From positions 1-64,000 of the forward strand of contig NZ_RRYH01000012.1 of NCBI RefSeq assembly GCF_004010155.1: DNA of 64,000 nt, in the 5' to 3' direction. Of this stretch, positions 51,185 to 61,421 are shown piece by piece (position 1 is the stretch's first letter; each line of letters begins with the position of its first letter). This stretch comes from Solirhodobacter olei (GTDB lineage Bacteria; Pseudomonadota; Alphaproteobacteria; Rhodobacterales; Rhodobacteraceae). Under the pieces are notes generated by a model. It did not search any database. It was not told the DNA's origin and saw nothing but the letters and a program-made list of their open reading frames with translations. The translations under genes were made by a program, and so were the position numbers.

Positions 51185-52084
51185 TTGGCCACCTTCTTCG
51201 CGTCCCTGCAGGGCACCCATGCGGGCCATCTGACCGCGCTCGGCCTCGCGCTGCTGGCGGCGGTGCTGCACGCCATCTTCGGCGCCCTGCAGAAGGGCCG
51301 CCACGACCCCTGGCTGAGCCGCGCCGCGATCGACGGCTGTTACGGGATCATGTCGCTGCCGCTGGCGCTCTTCGTCGTGCCCTGGCCCAGCCACCGGCTG
51401 TGGCTGCTGCTGGCGGGGGCCTTCTTCATCCATGTTGGCTACAAGCTGCTGCAGGCCATGGCCTATTCGCGCGGCGCCTATACCGTGGTCTACCCGGTTG
51501 TGCGCGGCACCGGGCCGCTTTTCACCGTCGCCGCCTCCGGCTTCGTTTTCGGGGAACTCTTCACACCGGGCCAGTGGGGCGGCGTGCTAATGCTGGTCTG
51601 CGGCATCCTCGGCCTCGCGCTCTACAACCTGCGCCATGTCGTGGTCGACCGGCACACGCTGGTGCCCGCGCTGGCGCTGGCGGTGATGACCGGCGGCTTC
51701 GTCGCGCTCTACACCACCTACGACGCCTACGGCATCCGCGCGGCGGCGGACCCGTTCACCTTCCTCGCCTGGTTCTTCACCATCGACGGGATCTTCATGC
51801 CGGTGCTGACCAACCGCCGCTGGCGCGCGCTGCCGATGGCGGAATTCGTGCCGCTGGTCCGGCGCGGGCTGGTCGGCGCGGTGGTGGCCTGGTTCAGCTT
51901 CGGCTCGATCATGATGGCGACGCGGCTCGACAATGTCGGCCAGGCCGCCGTTCTGCGCGAGACATCGACGGTCTGGGCCGCCGTCATCGGATGGATCCTG
52001 CTGGGCGAGAAGGTCGGGCCCCGGCGGCTTCTGCTGATGGCTCTGATCGCCGGCGGCGCGGTGCTGGTCGAGGTCGCCGGGTAA
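51185..52084 (+). CDS. EamA/DMT superfamily transporter
   Basis: This 299-residue integral membrane protein has ten predicted helices in two five-helix halves, the drug/metabolite transporter plan. The C-terminal half has LRETSTVWAAVIGWILLGE, the usual EamA ending. It starts with TTG 2 nt after the flavoprotein stop and reuses GAGG as ribosome site, so the genes are coupled. The substrate is unknown; coupling with a hydroxyacid dehydrogenase suggests a small organic acid, which is only an inference. Confidence 0.88.
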   Translation: MATFFASLQGTHAGHLTALGLALLAAVLHAIFGALQKGRHDPWLSRAAIDGCYGIMSLPLALFVVPWPSHRLWLLLAGAFFIHVGYKLLQAMAYSRGAYTVVYPVVRGTGPLFTVAASGFVFGELFTPGQWGGVLMLVCGILGLALYNLRHVVVDRHTLVPALALAVMTGGFVALYTTYDAYGIRAAADPFTFLAWFFTIDGIFMPVLTNRRWRALPMAEFVPLVRRGLVGAVVAWFSFGSIMMATRLDNVGQAAVLRETSTVWAAVIGWILLGEKVGPRRLLLMALIAGGAVLVEVAG

Positions 52085-52097
52085 GCGCGGCGCAGAG

Positions 52098-52141
52098 GGC
52101 CAGCGCCCGGCGGGCTGACGCCCGCTGTCTCGGGCCGGGGC
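52098..52141 (+). repeat. 3' double-hairpin repeat, short copy f
   Basis: Hairpin B is GCGGGC-TGAC-GCCCGC with CGGGCC closing flank. It lies 13 nt after the EamA stop, between convergent genes. The first hairpin is absent or merged. Confidence 0.7.
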
Positions 52142-52150
52142 ACCTGCTCG

Positions 52151-52735
52151 TCAGCCGATCCCGGTGCGGCCCCGCCGGTCATTGCGAAGGTTGGCGTAAA
52201 GCACGTGGTTGCGCCAGCGGCCGTTGATCTGCAGGTAGCTCTGCGCCACGCCCTCGTACTTGAACCCGCATTTCTCCAGCACCCCGCGCGAGGCGGCGTT
52301 CTCCGGCAGGCAGGCCGCTTCCAGCCTGGACAGGTCGAGCCGGGTGAAGGCGTGATGCACCACCGCCTCCAGCGCCTCGCGCATGAAGCCCTGCCGCGCG
52401 AAGGGCTGGCCGATCCAGTAGCCCAGCGTACCGGCCTGCGCCGGCCCCCGCCGGATGTTGTCCAGCGTGATCGCGCCCAGAAGCTGCTGGTCCGACCGCC
52501 GGATCAGGAACACCGGCAGGGCCGTGCCATTGCGCCGCGCGCGCGAGGCCCAGTAGACCCGGTTGGTGAAGGCCCGCCGCGACAGGTGGTCCTCCGCCCA
52601 GGTCGGCTCCCAGGGCTGCAGGAACCCCTCGGAGTCGCGGCGCAGCCCCGACCAGGCCAGATAGTCGGCATGCTGCGGCAGCCGCAGCGTCAGCCGCTCC
52701 GTCTCGAGCCTGAGCTTGCGGCCCTGAGGCCACAT
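52151..52735 (-). CDS. GNAT family N-acetyltransferase (RimJ/RimL-like)
   Basis: This 194-residue acetyltransferase has the acetyl-CoA pyrophosphate loop QPFARQGFMREAL (about 113-125) and the ACLPENAASRGVLEKCGF block of the RimJ/RimL type. These can acetylate ribosomal protein N-termini or small amines; the target here is unknown. The ATG overlaps the M16 peptidase stop (ATGA), so it is the last gene of the thrC-M16-GNAT run. Confidence 0.9.
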   Translation of the reverse strand: MWPQGRKLRLETERLTLRLPQHADYLAWSGLRRDSEGFLQPWEPTWAEDHLSRRAFTNRVYWASRARRNGTALPVFLIRRSDQQLLGAITLDNIRRGPAQAGTLGYWIGQPFARQGFMREALEAVVHHAFTRLDLSRLEAACLPENAASRGVLEKCGFKYEGVAQSYLQINGRWRNHVLYANLRNDRRGRTGIG

Positions 52736-53997
52736 CAGGCGGCCAGCCTCCGCAGCAGCCCGTCAAGCCCGGGCGCCGCGCCCGCCGGCCCGTAAAGCGC
52801 CAGTGCCACACGGTCGGTCTGGGTCATCTGCGCCGCCTGCGCCCGGACCTGTTCCACCGTCACCGCGTCGATGCGGGCGACGGCTTCCTCGACATCCGGC
52901 ACCCGGCCCCAGATCGCCAGCACCCGCGCCATCCGCTCGGCCCGGGCCGAGGGGCTTTCCAGCCCCATCAGCATCCCGGCCTTCATCTGCGCCCGGGCAC
53001 GGGCCACCTCGGCCTCCGACATGTCGTCGGCCGCGCGCTTCAGCTCGTCCACCGTCAGCCCTGCCAGCTCCGCGATCTCGTCGGCGGAGGTGCCGGCGTA
53101 GATCGTGAACATGCCGGTGTCCTCATAGGCGCCCGACTGCGAGAAGATCGAATAGCAGAGCCCGCGCTCCTCCCGGATCCGCTGGAACAGGCGCGAGGAC
53201 ATGCCCCCGCCAAGCGCGGTGGAGAAGACCTGGTTGGTGTACATCGCCTCGTCGCGGTAGCGCGGCGCCTCGAAGGCCAGCGCGAAATGCACCTGCTCCA
53301 GCTCCTTCAGCTCGCGCCGCTCGCCGCCGGCGAAGGCCGCAGGATGCAGCGCGGCCTCACCCACCGGCTTCAGATCCCCGAAAAGATCCCCGGCCATCTT
53401 CACGATCTCGTCGTGGTCGATCAGGCCGGCGGCGGACAGGATCATCTGGTCCGGCCCGTAATGCTCGCCCACGAAGGACGAAAGATCGTCGCGCCGGAAG
53501 CCGCGAACCCGCTCGGCGGGCCCGAGGATCGAGCGGCCGAAGGGCTGGTCGGGATAGGCCGCTTCCTGCAGCCAGTCGAAGATCACGTCGTCGGGCGTGT
53601 CGAGCGCCTGCCCGATCTCCTGCAGGATCACGTGGCGCTCCACCTCGATCTCGCGCGGATCGAAGACCGGGTTCAGCACGATATCCCCGATCACGTCGAG
53701 CGCGAGCGGCACGTCCTCGGCCAGCACCCGGGCGTAATAGGCCGTCATCTCGCGCGAGGTATAGGCGTTGATGTAGCCGCCCACATCCTCGATCGCCTCG
53801 GCGATCTGCAGCGCGCTGCGCCTCTTCGTGCCCTTGAACGCCATGTGTTCAAGGAAATGCGCGATCCCGTTCTGCTCGACGCGCTCATGCCGCCCGCCCG
53901 CCGTCACCCAGACCCCGATCGAGGCAGACTTCAGCGAGGGCATCGCCTCGGTCACGATGCGCAGCCCGTTCGGCAGCGTGGTCAGTCGCGCACTCAT
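52735..53997 (-). CDS. M16-family zinc peptidase (processing-peptidase-like)
   Basis: This 420-residue metalloprotease is related to mitochondrial processing peptidase beta. The inverted zinc motif HFLEHMAFKGT is at about 47-57, with the second Glu in EIEVERHVILQE. The glycine-rich GGGMSSRLFQRIREERGLCYS segment (given as GGGMSSRLFQ and REERGLCYS) is the usual substrate loop. It is coupled to both thrC and the GNAT gene by 4-nt overlaps. Its substrate is unknown. Confidence 0.94.
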   Translation of the reverse strand: MSARLTTLPNGLRIVTEAMPSLKSASIGVWVTAGGRHERVEQNGIAHFLEHMAFKGTKRRSALQIAEAIEDVGGYINAYTSREMTAYYARVLAEDVPLALDVIGDIVLNPVFDPREIEVERHVILQEIGQALDTPDDVIFDWLQEAAYPDQPFGRSILGPAERVRGFRRDDLSSFVGEHYGPDQMILSAAGLIDHDEIVKMAGDLFGDLKPVGEAALHPAAFAGGERRELKELEQVHFALAFEAPRYRDEAMYTNQVFSTALGGGMSSRLFQRIREERGLCYSIFSQSGAYEDTGMFTIYAGTSADEIAELAGLTVDELKRAADDMSEAEVARARAQMKAGMLMGLESPSARAERMARVLAIWGRVPDVEEAVARIDAVTVEQVRAQAAQMTQTDRVALALYGPAGAAPGLDGLLRRLAA

Positions 53998-55379
53998 CGG
54001 CCGGTCCTTTCCCGGATCAGCGCCTCCAGGGCGCCGAGGTCATTGGCTACCTCCGTCATCCGTTCGGGGCGCTCGAAAAGATCGGCCATCCGCTCCGGCA
54101 GGCCCGGGCGCAGGCCGGTCGCACGCTCCACCGCATCGGGGAACTTGGCCGGGTGCGCGGTGGCAAGCGTCACCATCGGCACCGCGCCCAGATGCCCCTC
54201 GGCCACCTTCACGCCCACCGCCGTGTGCGGGCAGATCACCTCGCCCGTCGTCTGGTGCAGGCGGCGGATCGTGGCCTCCGTCTCGGCCTCAGAGGCGCGG
54301 CCCGACAGGAACGTCTCGCGCAGCTTCTCCAGCGCGCCCTGGCTGATGGAGAAGCCGCCGGCCTTCAGTTCCGCCATCAGCTGCGCCACGGCGGCGCCGT
54401 CGCGGCCATAGGCGTCGAACAGCGCGCGTTCGAAGTTGGAGGAGACCTGGATATCCATCGACGGGCTGATCGAGGGCTTCACCCCGTCGGGCGTGTAATC
54501 CCCCCGGCTCAGCGCGCGGTGCAGGATGTCGTTCTGGTTCGTCGCCACCACCAGCCGGTCGATCGGCAGGCCCATGGTCCGCGCGATATAGCCCGCGAAG
54601 ATGTCGCCGAAATTGCCGGTGGGCACGGTGAAGCTCACCCTCCGCTCCGGCGCGCCGAGGCTGACGGCGGCGGTGAAGTAATAGACCACCTGCGCCAGCA
54701 CCCGCGCCCAGTTGATCGAGTTCACGCCGGCAAGCCCCACCGCGTCGCGGAAGGCGAAGTCGTTGAACATGTCCTTGACCAGCGCCTGGCAGGTGTCGAA
54801 ATCGCCCTCCACCGCGATGGCATGGACATTCGCCTCCGACGGCGTCGTCATCTGCCGGCGCTGGACCTCGCTCACCCGGCCCTTGGGGAAAAGGATGAAG
54901 ACATCGACGTTGTCGAGGCCCCGGAACGCCTCGATCGCGGCCGAGCCGGTGTCGCCCGAGGTCGCGCCCACGATCGTCACCCGCCGCCCCGAGCGGCCAA
55001 GCGCGGCCTGGAAGAGCTGGCCGATCAGCTGCATGGCGAAGTCCTTGAAGGCCAGCGTCGGCCCGTGGAACAGCTCCAGCAGGAAATGGTTGGGCGCGAT
55101 CTGCACCAGCGGCGCGCGGGCGGCATGGCCAAAGCCCGCATAGGCCTTGGCGATCAGCGCCCGGAACTCGGCATCGCCGAAGGTCGCGCCGATGAAGGGC
55201 CGCATGATCCTGAAGGCTGCGTCCTCGTAGCTCAGCCCCGCCAGCGCGGCGATCTCGCCCCGGCTCAGCACCGGCACCGCCTCGGGCACGTAAAGCCCGC
55301 CGTCGCGTGCGAGCCCGGCCAGCATCGCCTCTTCGAAACTCAGAACGGGGGCCGTGCCACGGGTGGAGATGTAATTCAT
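53994..55379 (-). CDS. thrC: Threonine synthase
   Basis: ThrC converts O-phosphohomoserine to threonine with PLP. It has 461 residues with the N-terminal MNYISTRG, the PLP lysine in PTLAFKDFAMQ and the glycine phosphate-binding loop ATSGDTGSAA. The usual C-terminal TAHPAKFPDAV block is present. The ATG at 55379 lacks a strong ribosome site but matches family starts. It begins 12 nt after SURF1, so it is transcribed with the oxidase-assembly genes. Confidence 0.97.
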   Translation of the reverse strand: MNYISTRGTAPVLSFEEAMLAGLARDGGLYVPEAVPVLSRGEIAALAGLSYEDAAFRIMRPFIGATFGDAEFRALIAKAYAGFGHAARAPLVQIAPNHFLLELFHGPTLAFKDFAMQLIGQLFQAALGRSGRRVTIVGATSGDTGSAAIEAFRGLDNVDVFILFPKGRVSEVQRRQMTTPSEANVHAIAVEGDFDTCQALVKDMFNDFAFRDAVGLAGVNSINWARVLAQVVYYFTAAVSLGAPERRVSFTVPTGNFGDIFAGYIARTMGLPIDRLVVATNQNDILHRALSRGDYTPDGVKPSISPSMDIQVSSNFERALFDAYGRDGAAVAQLMAELKAGGFSISQGALEKLRETFLSGRASEAETEATIRRLHQTTGEVICPHTAVGVKVAEGHLGAVPMVTLATAHPAKFPDAVERATGLRPGLPERMADLFERPERMTEVANDLGALEALIRERTGR

Positions 55380-55390
55380 TTCGCCGAACT

Positions 55391-56068
55391 CTAGACTTGT
55401 TTCCGCCTGATACGCCACAGCAGCAGCCCTGTCATCCCCAGCCAGCAAAGGGCCAGGGAAAACCACGTGATGGCGTAGTTGAGATGGTCGTTGGGAATGC
55501 CGTGGGTGTCGACCGGGATCGGCTGCACATAGGCCGCCTCCCCCGGTTCCGTCTTCGCCACGATCAGCAGCGGCCGCGTCTTCAGCGCCTTCGCCATCGC
55601 ATCCACGTCGCGGGCGAACCAGATGTTGTTTTTCAGATCCGGCTTCGGGGTGAAGGAATCCGTCTCCCGCGGCCAGTCGAGGTTGCCGACAAGCGTCGTG
55701 TCATAGCCGGGCCGCACCGCGCCCGCCTTGTCCTGCGGCACGAACCCGCGGTCGACCAGCACCCGCTCCCCATCGCCCAGCGTGAAGGGCGAGACGATCC
55801 GGTAGCCCGGCCCGCCCAGCACCGTGCCGGTCAGCACATGCAGTTCCCTCTGCCCGACATGGCCCTTGGCCACCACCGCCAGGTAACGGTCGCGGGCCGG
55901 ATCGGGATGGGCCGGCAGCGCCACCGGGGCTGCGTCGATCCTCCCGCGGATCTCGGCCAGCAGGCGCTCCTTCCAGCCCAGCCGCTCCAGCTGCCAGACC
56001 CCGAGCCCGACGAGGATCCCGCAGCCGACAAGGCCCAAGAGCACCGGAAAGATATAGCGGCGGATCAT
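55391..56068 (-). CDS. SURF1-family cytochrome oxidase assembly protein
   Basis: SURF1 helps insert or hold heme A during aa3 oxidase assembly. This 225-residue protein has the two-helix plan: an N-terminal helix (about 5-27) with GVWQLERLGWK, and a C-terminal helix (about 199-218) after HLNYAITWFSLAL. The middle has the VDRGFVPQDK block. The ATG follows GAGGAGG. It is separated from ctaE by a terminator hairpin, so it may have its own promoter or read-through transcription. Confidence 0.95.
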   Translation of the reverse strand: MIRRYIFPVLLGLVGCGILVGLGVWQLERLGWKERLLAEIRGRIDAAPVALPAHPDPARDRYLAVVAKGHVGQRELHVLTGTVLGGPGYRIVSPFTLGDGERVLVDRGFVPQDKAGAVRPGYDTTLVGNLDWPRETDSFTPKPDLKNNIWFARDVDAMAKALKTRPLLIVAKTEPGEAAYVQPIPVDTHGIPNDHLNYAITWFSLALCWLGMTGLLLWRIRRKQV

Positions 56069-56087
56069 CGCCTCCTCGGGAAAGGAA

Positions 56088-56118
56088 AAAGCGCGCGGCC
56101 CAGGCGGCCCCGCGCTTT
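56088..56118 (-). terminator. Terminator after ctaE
   Basis: On the minus strand AAAGCGCG...CGCGCTTT with an inner GGCC/GGCC stem is followed by TTTTTCC. It lies between ctaE and SURF1. Confidence 0.75.
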
Positions 56119-56166
56119 CTCGGTCACTCCTCCGCCCGGGTCAATGCGCCCCGGCGGCGCGATGGC

Positions 56167-56988
56167 TCAGCCGAGGCCGTTGCCGCCCCAGATGTAGACC
56201 AGCGCGAAGAGGAACAGCCACACCACGTCGACGAAGTGCCAGTACCAGGCCGCGGCCTCGAAGCCGACATGCTCGGTCGGCGTGAAATCGCCCCTCAGCG
56301 CCCGGATCAGGCAGACGCCGAGGAAGATCGTCCCGATGATCACGTGGGCGCCGTGGAAGCCCGTCGCCATGAAGAACGAGGCGCCGTAGATGTTGCCGGC
56401 GAAGCCGAAGGTGGCGCTGGAATACTCGTAGGCCTGCAGCACGGTGAAGAGCGCGCCCAGCACCATGGCGAGGATCAGACCGTTGACCAGGTCCTTGCGG
56501 TTGTTCTCATGCACCAGAGCATGGTGCGCCCAGGTCGCGGCGGCGCCGGAGCACAGAAGGATCAGCGTGTTGATGATCGGCAGGTGCCAGGGGTCGAAGG
56601 TGTCGATCCCGGCCGGCGGCCAGACGTGGAAGGCCGCGGGCTCCATCGGCCCGCCGGGGTACATCGCGTGCTTGATGAAGGTCCAGAACCAGGCCGAGAA
56701 GAACATCACCTCGGACATGATGAACATGATGAAGCCGTAGCGCAGGCTGATCCGCACCACCGGCGTATGCTCATGCGCGTTGCCTTCGCGGATCACGTCC
56801 GACCACCACCCGTACATGGTGTAAAGCACGATCAGCGCCCCGATGATGAAGACCCAGGGGTGAAGCCCCGGCACCTTGTGCATCCAGAGGACCGCGCCGA
56901 ACAGCATCGTGAACCCGCCGACCGCACCCAGGAAGGGCCAGATCGACGGTGGCAGGATTTGGTAGTCGTGGTTCTTCTCATGCGCCAT
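56167..56988 (-). CDS. ctaE: Cytochrome c oxidase (aa3-type) subunit III
   Basis: Subunit III is a membrane subunit that stabilises proton uptake in the aa3 oxidase. It has 273 residues with seven hydrophobic segments, the N-terminal [20 protein letters not shown] and the conserved Glu in [26 protein letters not shown] and the C-terminal [14 protein letters not shown] are family blocks. The ATG follows GAGGG and overlaps the end of ctaG by 11 nt. It ends the operon that begins with ctaC. Confidence 0.98.
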   Translation of the reverse strand: MAHEKNHDYQILPPSIWPFLGAVGGFTMLFGAVLWMHKVPGLHPWVFIIGALIVLYTMYGWWSDVIREGNAHEHTPVVRISLRYGFIMFIMSEVMFFSAWFWTFIKHAMYPGGPMEPAAFHVWPPAGIDTFDPWHLPIINTLILLCSGAAATWAHHALVHENNRKDLVNGLILAMVLGALFTVLQAYEYSSATFGFAGNIYGASFFMATGFHGAHVIIGTIFLGVCLIRALRGDFTPTEHVGFEAAAWYWHFVDVVWLFLFALVYIWGGNGLG

Positions 56989-57538
56989 GGCGATCCCTCG
57001 TCGGCTCAGTTGAAAGGGTCGGCGGAAGCGGCAAGGCCGCCTGCCGTTCGGGCGTTTTCGCCTCGTTGAAGCTCAAGGAAAGAGTGATGGTCTTCAGATG
57101 GGCGAGCTTCGGATCCCTCGCGATCGCGGGATCGACGTAGAAGCTCACCGGCATGTCCAGCGTCTGATGCGGGCCGAGCGCCTGCTCCGCCCGGCAGCCG
57201 CAGCCGATGCGGACGACGTATTTCTCCGCTGCCGCCGGCGTCACGTCATAGGCGGTATGTCCGGTGATCTTGCGCGCCGTCGCGTTGTCGGCCTCGTAGA
57301 AGGTCGTCGCCGTCTCGCCCAGCCGCAGGTGCACCCTGTCGTTCAGCGGATGCAGGGCCCAGGGGCTCCCCGCCGCGTCGCCGGAGGCCAGCCGGATGGT
57401 CAGCCGCGGCCCAAGCGGATTGGCGGTCCCCGCCCCGGTCAGCGCCGCGATGCGCGGCCATGCCGCCCAGGCCGCCGTTCCGGCGCAGAGCGCCACGACC
57501 AGAAGCGCGCCGAAGGCCCTCAGGAACCCGCCGCTCAT
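56978..57538 (-). CDS. ctaG: CtaG/Cox11-like copper chaperone, divergent
   Basis: CtaG delivers copper to the CuB site of subunit I. It has 186 residues with an N-terminal membrane anchor (about 7-27) and a periplasmic immunoglobulin-like domain ending MPVSFYVDP. The copper motif, CFCF in typical members, reads IGCGCR (Cys113, Cys115), so both Cys remain but the aromatic residues are gone. The FCxxTG near the membrane is replaced by AALTG, losing a third Cys. The ATG overlaps the preceding small gene. Identity is secure by position and domain. Confidence 0.88.
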   Translation of the reverse strand: MSGGFLRAFGALLVVALCAGTAAWAAWPRIAALTGAGTANPLGPRLTIRLASGDAAGSPWALHPLNDRVHLRLGETATTFYEADNATARKITGHTAYDVTPAAAEKYVVRIGCGCRAEQALGPHQTLDMPVSFYVDPAIARDPKLAHLKTITLSLSFNEAKTPERQAALPLPPTLSTEPTRDRHGA

Positions 57539-57708
57539 TGCTTGGCCCCCAGGAACTGCGCCGCGACATGGCCCGGCTGCGGCGCCTCGGCGACCTTCAC
57601 GACGGTCACGGCGAAGACGATCAGCACGAAGGCCATCAGCGACAGCCCGATCCCGAGGTTCCGGCCCAGCCGGCGCTTGTGGATCTCGTGTTCCTCCGCC
57701 AGCGGCAT
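57535..57708 (-). CDS. 57-residue single-helix membrane protein in the cox operon
   Basis: This small gene lies between ctaB and ctaG. The protein begins MPLAEEHEIHKRRLGRN, has one hydrophobic helix (about 18-38) and ends in a short soluble tail (QFLGAKQ). Its ATG overlaps the ctaB stop (TGATG) and its stop overlaps the ctaG start (ATGA), which strongly supports translation. Genes of this size occur at this place in related bacteria and are presumed oxidase assembly factors; the function is inferred only. Confidence 0.88.
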   Translation of the reverse strand: MPLAEEHEIHKRRLGRNLGIGLSLMAFVLIVFAVTVVKVAEAPQPGHVAAQFLGAKQ

Positions 57709-58640
57709 CACCAGCCCCCCAGTCCGGCGGCGTGCAGCACGGCCTCAGCCAGCAGCGCCACGAAATGCAGGAAGAGGTAGAGCAGCGAGAACTTGAAGAC
57801 CCGCTTCTCCACCGCGTAGCCGTCGGCCTCGGCCACGGCTTCGTCGCGGTGCCAGATCGACCAGGCGCCCATCAGGAAGATCGCGTTCAGCACCACCGCC
57901 GAGGCCAGGTAGACCGGCCCGCCGATCGAGGTGAACCCGGCGGCGAGCGAGACCGGCGCCAGCAGGACCGTGTAGGCCATGATGTGGCGGCGGGTCGACT
58001 TGCGGCCGTGGGTGACGGTCAGCATCGGCACGCCGGCGTTGGAATAGTCGTCCTTCATGAACAGCGCGAGCGACCAGAAATGCGGCGGCGTCCACATGAA
58101 GATCAGCGCGAACATCAGCATGCTCTGCAGGCTCACGTCGCCGGTGGCGCAGGCCCAGCCGATCATCGGCGGAAAGGCCCCCGCCGCGCCGCCGATCACG
58201 ATGTTCTGCGGCGTCGTCCGCTTCAGCAGCATCGAATAGACCACGGCGTAGAAGAAGATGGTGAAGGCCAGAAGCGCGCCGGCGACGAGGTTCGCCACCA
58301 GCGACAGCATCGCGACCGAGATCAGCGACAGGGCCAGCCCGATCGCCAGGGCCTCGCGCGCCTCGACCTTGCCGGAGGGGACGGGGCGGTTCCGCGTCCG
58401 CCGCATGCGGATGTCGATGTCCGCGTCCCACCACATGTTCAGCGCGCCCGAGGCGCCGCCGCCCAGCGCGATGAACAGGACCGAGGCCACCGCCAGAACC
58501 GGGTTCATATGGACCGGCGCGACCAGAAGCCCGACCAGCGCGGTGAAGACGACGAGCGACATCACCCGCGGCTTCAGCAGCAGGACATAATCGCCGAAGC
58601 CCGCCTCTCCGTGCTGATCGTAGGTCTGGACGTCGCTCAT
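57708..58640 (-). CDS. ctaB: Protoheme IX farnesyltransferase (heme O synthase)
   Basis: CtaB adds a farnesyl group to heme B to make heme O, the precursor of heme A for aa3 oxidase. It has 310 residues with about nine helices of the UbiA fold. The first Asp-rich motif region WWDADIDIRMRRTRNRPVPSG is shown in two blocks, WWDADIDIRM and RRTRNRPVPSG; the second is KDDYSNAGVPML. The ATG follows GGAGAATGAG. It follows ctaC after 45 nt and overlaps the next small gene. Confidence 0.98.
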   Translation of the reverse strand: MSDVQTYDQHGEAGFGDYVLLLKPRVMSLVVFTALVGLLVAPVHMNPVLAVASVLFIALGGGASGALNMWWDADIDIRMRRTRNRPVPSGKVEAREALAIGLALSLISVAMLSLVANLVAGALLAFTIFFYAVVYSMLLKRTTPQNIVIGGAAGAFPPMIGWACATGDVSLQSMLMFALIFMWTPPHFWSLALFMKDDYSNAGVPMLTVTHGRKSTRRHIMAYTVLLAPVSLAAGFTSIGGPVYLASAVVLNAIFLMGAWSIWHRDEAVAEADGYAVEKRVFKFSLLYLFLHFVALLAEAVLHAAGLGGW

Positions 58641-58685
58641 CTCATTCTCCGCTCGCGCTTCATCGAATGCGCGCGCTTATCCGGC

Positions 58686-59660
58686 TCAGTCGGCCGAGGC
58701 AACCTGGACCGGGGCCGACACTTCGGGCGCCGCCTCGGCGAAGAGCTGCTTGGCCTTGCCGAGCCAGGCCTGGTATTCCGCCTCGCTCACCACCTTCACC
58801 TCGATCGGCATGAAGGCATGGTCCTTGCCGCAGAGCTCGGAGCACTGGCCGAAGTAGATGCCTTCCTTGTCGGCCTTGAACCACACGTCGGCAAGCCGGC
58901 CGGGCACCGCATCCTGCATCACCCCGAAGGCCGGAACCTTCCAGGAATGGATGACGTCGGCGCCGGTCACCTGCACCACCACGGTCTTGCCGACGGGCAC
59001 GACCACGGGATTGTCGACGGCCAGCTTGAACTCGTCCGGCGTATAGCCCGCCTTCTGCAGCTTCGCGCGCATCGCGTCGTTCAGGATGTAGGGCTTGACC
59101 CCCGCCTTGTCGTCCGCCGCCGAGATCGAGGCCGGGCTGCCGATCATGTAGCTGTCAAAGCCGAATTCGGCCTTCGCCTTGGTCGTGTTCGCGGCCATGT
59201 AGTCGTAATGCCAGTACCACTGGTTGCCGGTGGCGCGGATCGTGATGTCGGGCTGCTTCGGGATCTCCTCCTCGAGGAAAAGAACGGGCAGCGAATAGGC
59301 GCCGATAACGACGAGGATCACGATCGGAATCAGCGTCCAGGCGATCTCCAGCGGCGAGTTGTGGGTGAAGCTCGCGGCTTTGGGATTGGCCCGCCGGTTG
59401 TAGCGCACGATAGTATAGAGCAGGAGCGCCGTCACGAAGAGGACGATCACGGCCATGATCCAGGTGATGAAATGCTCCAGCCCCTGAAGCCGCGTGGCCA
59501 CCTCGGTCCCCGCCGGCTGGAAGCCCACCGCGCCGTCCGTCGGCTTGCCGATCGCCGGCAGGGTGGTCTGGGCGACGCTGGTGGCAGCCGTTGCGAAGAG
59601 GGCGAGGGCTGCGCCGAAACCCGCGGCGAGGCCCGCGGTGAGGGTCGTGGTCCGCATCAT
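58686..59660 (-). CDS. ctaC: Cytochrome c oxidase (aa3-type) subunit II
   Basis: Subunit II carries the dinuclear CuA center that receives electrons from cytochrome c. It has 324 residues with a signal peptide (about 1-30), two helices (about 65-85 and 105-130) and the periplasmic cupredoxin domain. The CuA ligands are in VIHSWKVPAFG and GQCSELCGKDHAFMP; the aromatic docking site is GNQWYWHYDY. It is the first gene of the operon. Two adjacent ATGs (59660, 59657) exist after GGGAAG. A GCGGCC/GGCCGC hairpin lies in the leader (59678-59694). Confidence 0.98.
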   Translation of the reverse strand: MMRTTTLTAGLAAGFGAALALFATAATSVAQTTLPAIGKPTDGAVGFQPAGTEVATRLQGLEHFITWIMAVIVLFVTALLLYTIVRYNRRANPKAASFTHNSPLEIAWTLIPIVILVVIGAYSLPVLFLEEEIPKQPDITIRATGNQWYWHYDYMAANTTKAKAEFGFDSYMIGSPASISAADDKAGVKPYILNDAMRAKLQKAGYTPDEFKLAVDNPVVVPVGKTVVVQVTGADVIHSWKVPAFGVMQDAVPGRLADVWFKADKEGIYFGQCSELCGKDHAFMPIEVKVVSEAEYQAWLGKAKQLFAEAAPEVSAPVQVASAD

Positions 59661-59801
59661 GTCTTCCCGTTTCCTATGCGGCCTTCAGGGCCGCCTCGGG
59701 GCACGGTCTTGGCTGCCCCGCCTCCCATTGTTTGTGCTTTCCGAGAAACCATATTACGGCGTATCCGACAAGCAAAACTGTTGCGGCAAACGGCCGCCAC
59801 T

Positions 59802-59815
59802 TGACCGGGATCAAC
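59802..59815. promoter_or_regulatory. FNR-type box between ctaC and tldD
   Basis: TTGACCGGGATCAA matches TTGAT-N4-ATCAA at 9 of 10 defined positions. It lies 142 nt upstream of ctaC and 20 nt upstream of tldD, in a divergent intergenic region. Because a perfect box precedes ctaD, control of the ctaC operon is the likely role. Confidence 0.6.
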
Positions 59816-59835
59816 GACAGGCGAAAGGGCAATTC

Positions 59836-61257
<1,422 letters not shown>

Positions 61258-61275
61258 GACCCTGCACCGGGGAAG

Positions 61276-61350
61276 GTCAGCGCCCGCCCTTTGGGGCGGA
61301 TGGGCGCTGGCCCGGTGTCGCTGCGCGACGCTGTATCGGGCCGGGCCCCT
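61276..61350 (+). repeat. 3' double-hairpin repeat, copy g (after tldD)
   Basis: Hairpin A runs GCGCCC...GGGCGC; hairpin B (GTCGC-TGC-GCGAC) is closed by GGCCCG and CGGGCC. It begins 18 nt after the tldD stop and lies before dprA in the same direction. Confidence 0.85.
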
Positions 61351-61362
61351 CCCCAACATCCG

Positions 61363-61378
61363 TTTACGACCCGTTAAC
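61363..61378 (+). promoter_or_regulatory. CtrA-like site upstream of dprA
   Basis: TTTACGACCCGTTAAC fits TTAA-N7-TTAAC with one mismatch, 43 nt before the dprA ATG. DprA is a known member of the CtrA/GTA-recipient regulon in Rhodobacter capsulatus, which supports the call. Confidence 0.55.
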
Positions 61379-61421
61379 CTTCCGCACGCAACCTGCGAAT
61401 CGCGAATGAGGCGAGGCCACG

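Noticed and set aside
59674-59830. A short membrane-helix-like reading frame in the ctaC leader (minus strand; encodes KWRPFAATVLLVGYAVIWFL)
   Set aside because: No start codon with a ribosome site, and third codon positions are A/T-rich unlike real genes here; it may be chance or a decayed gene.
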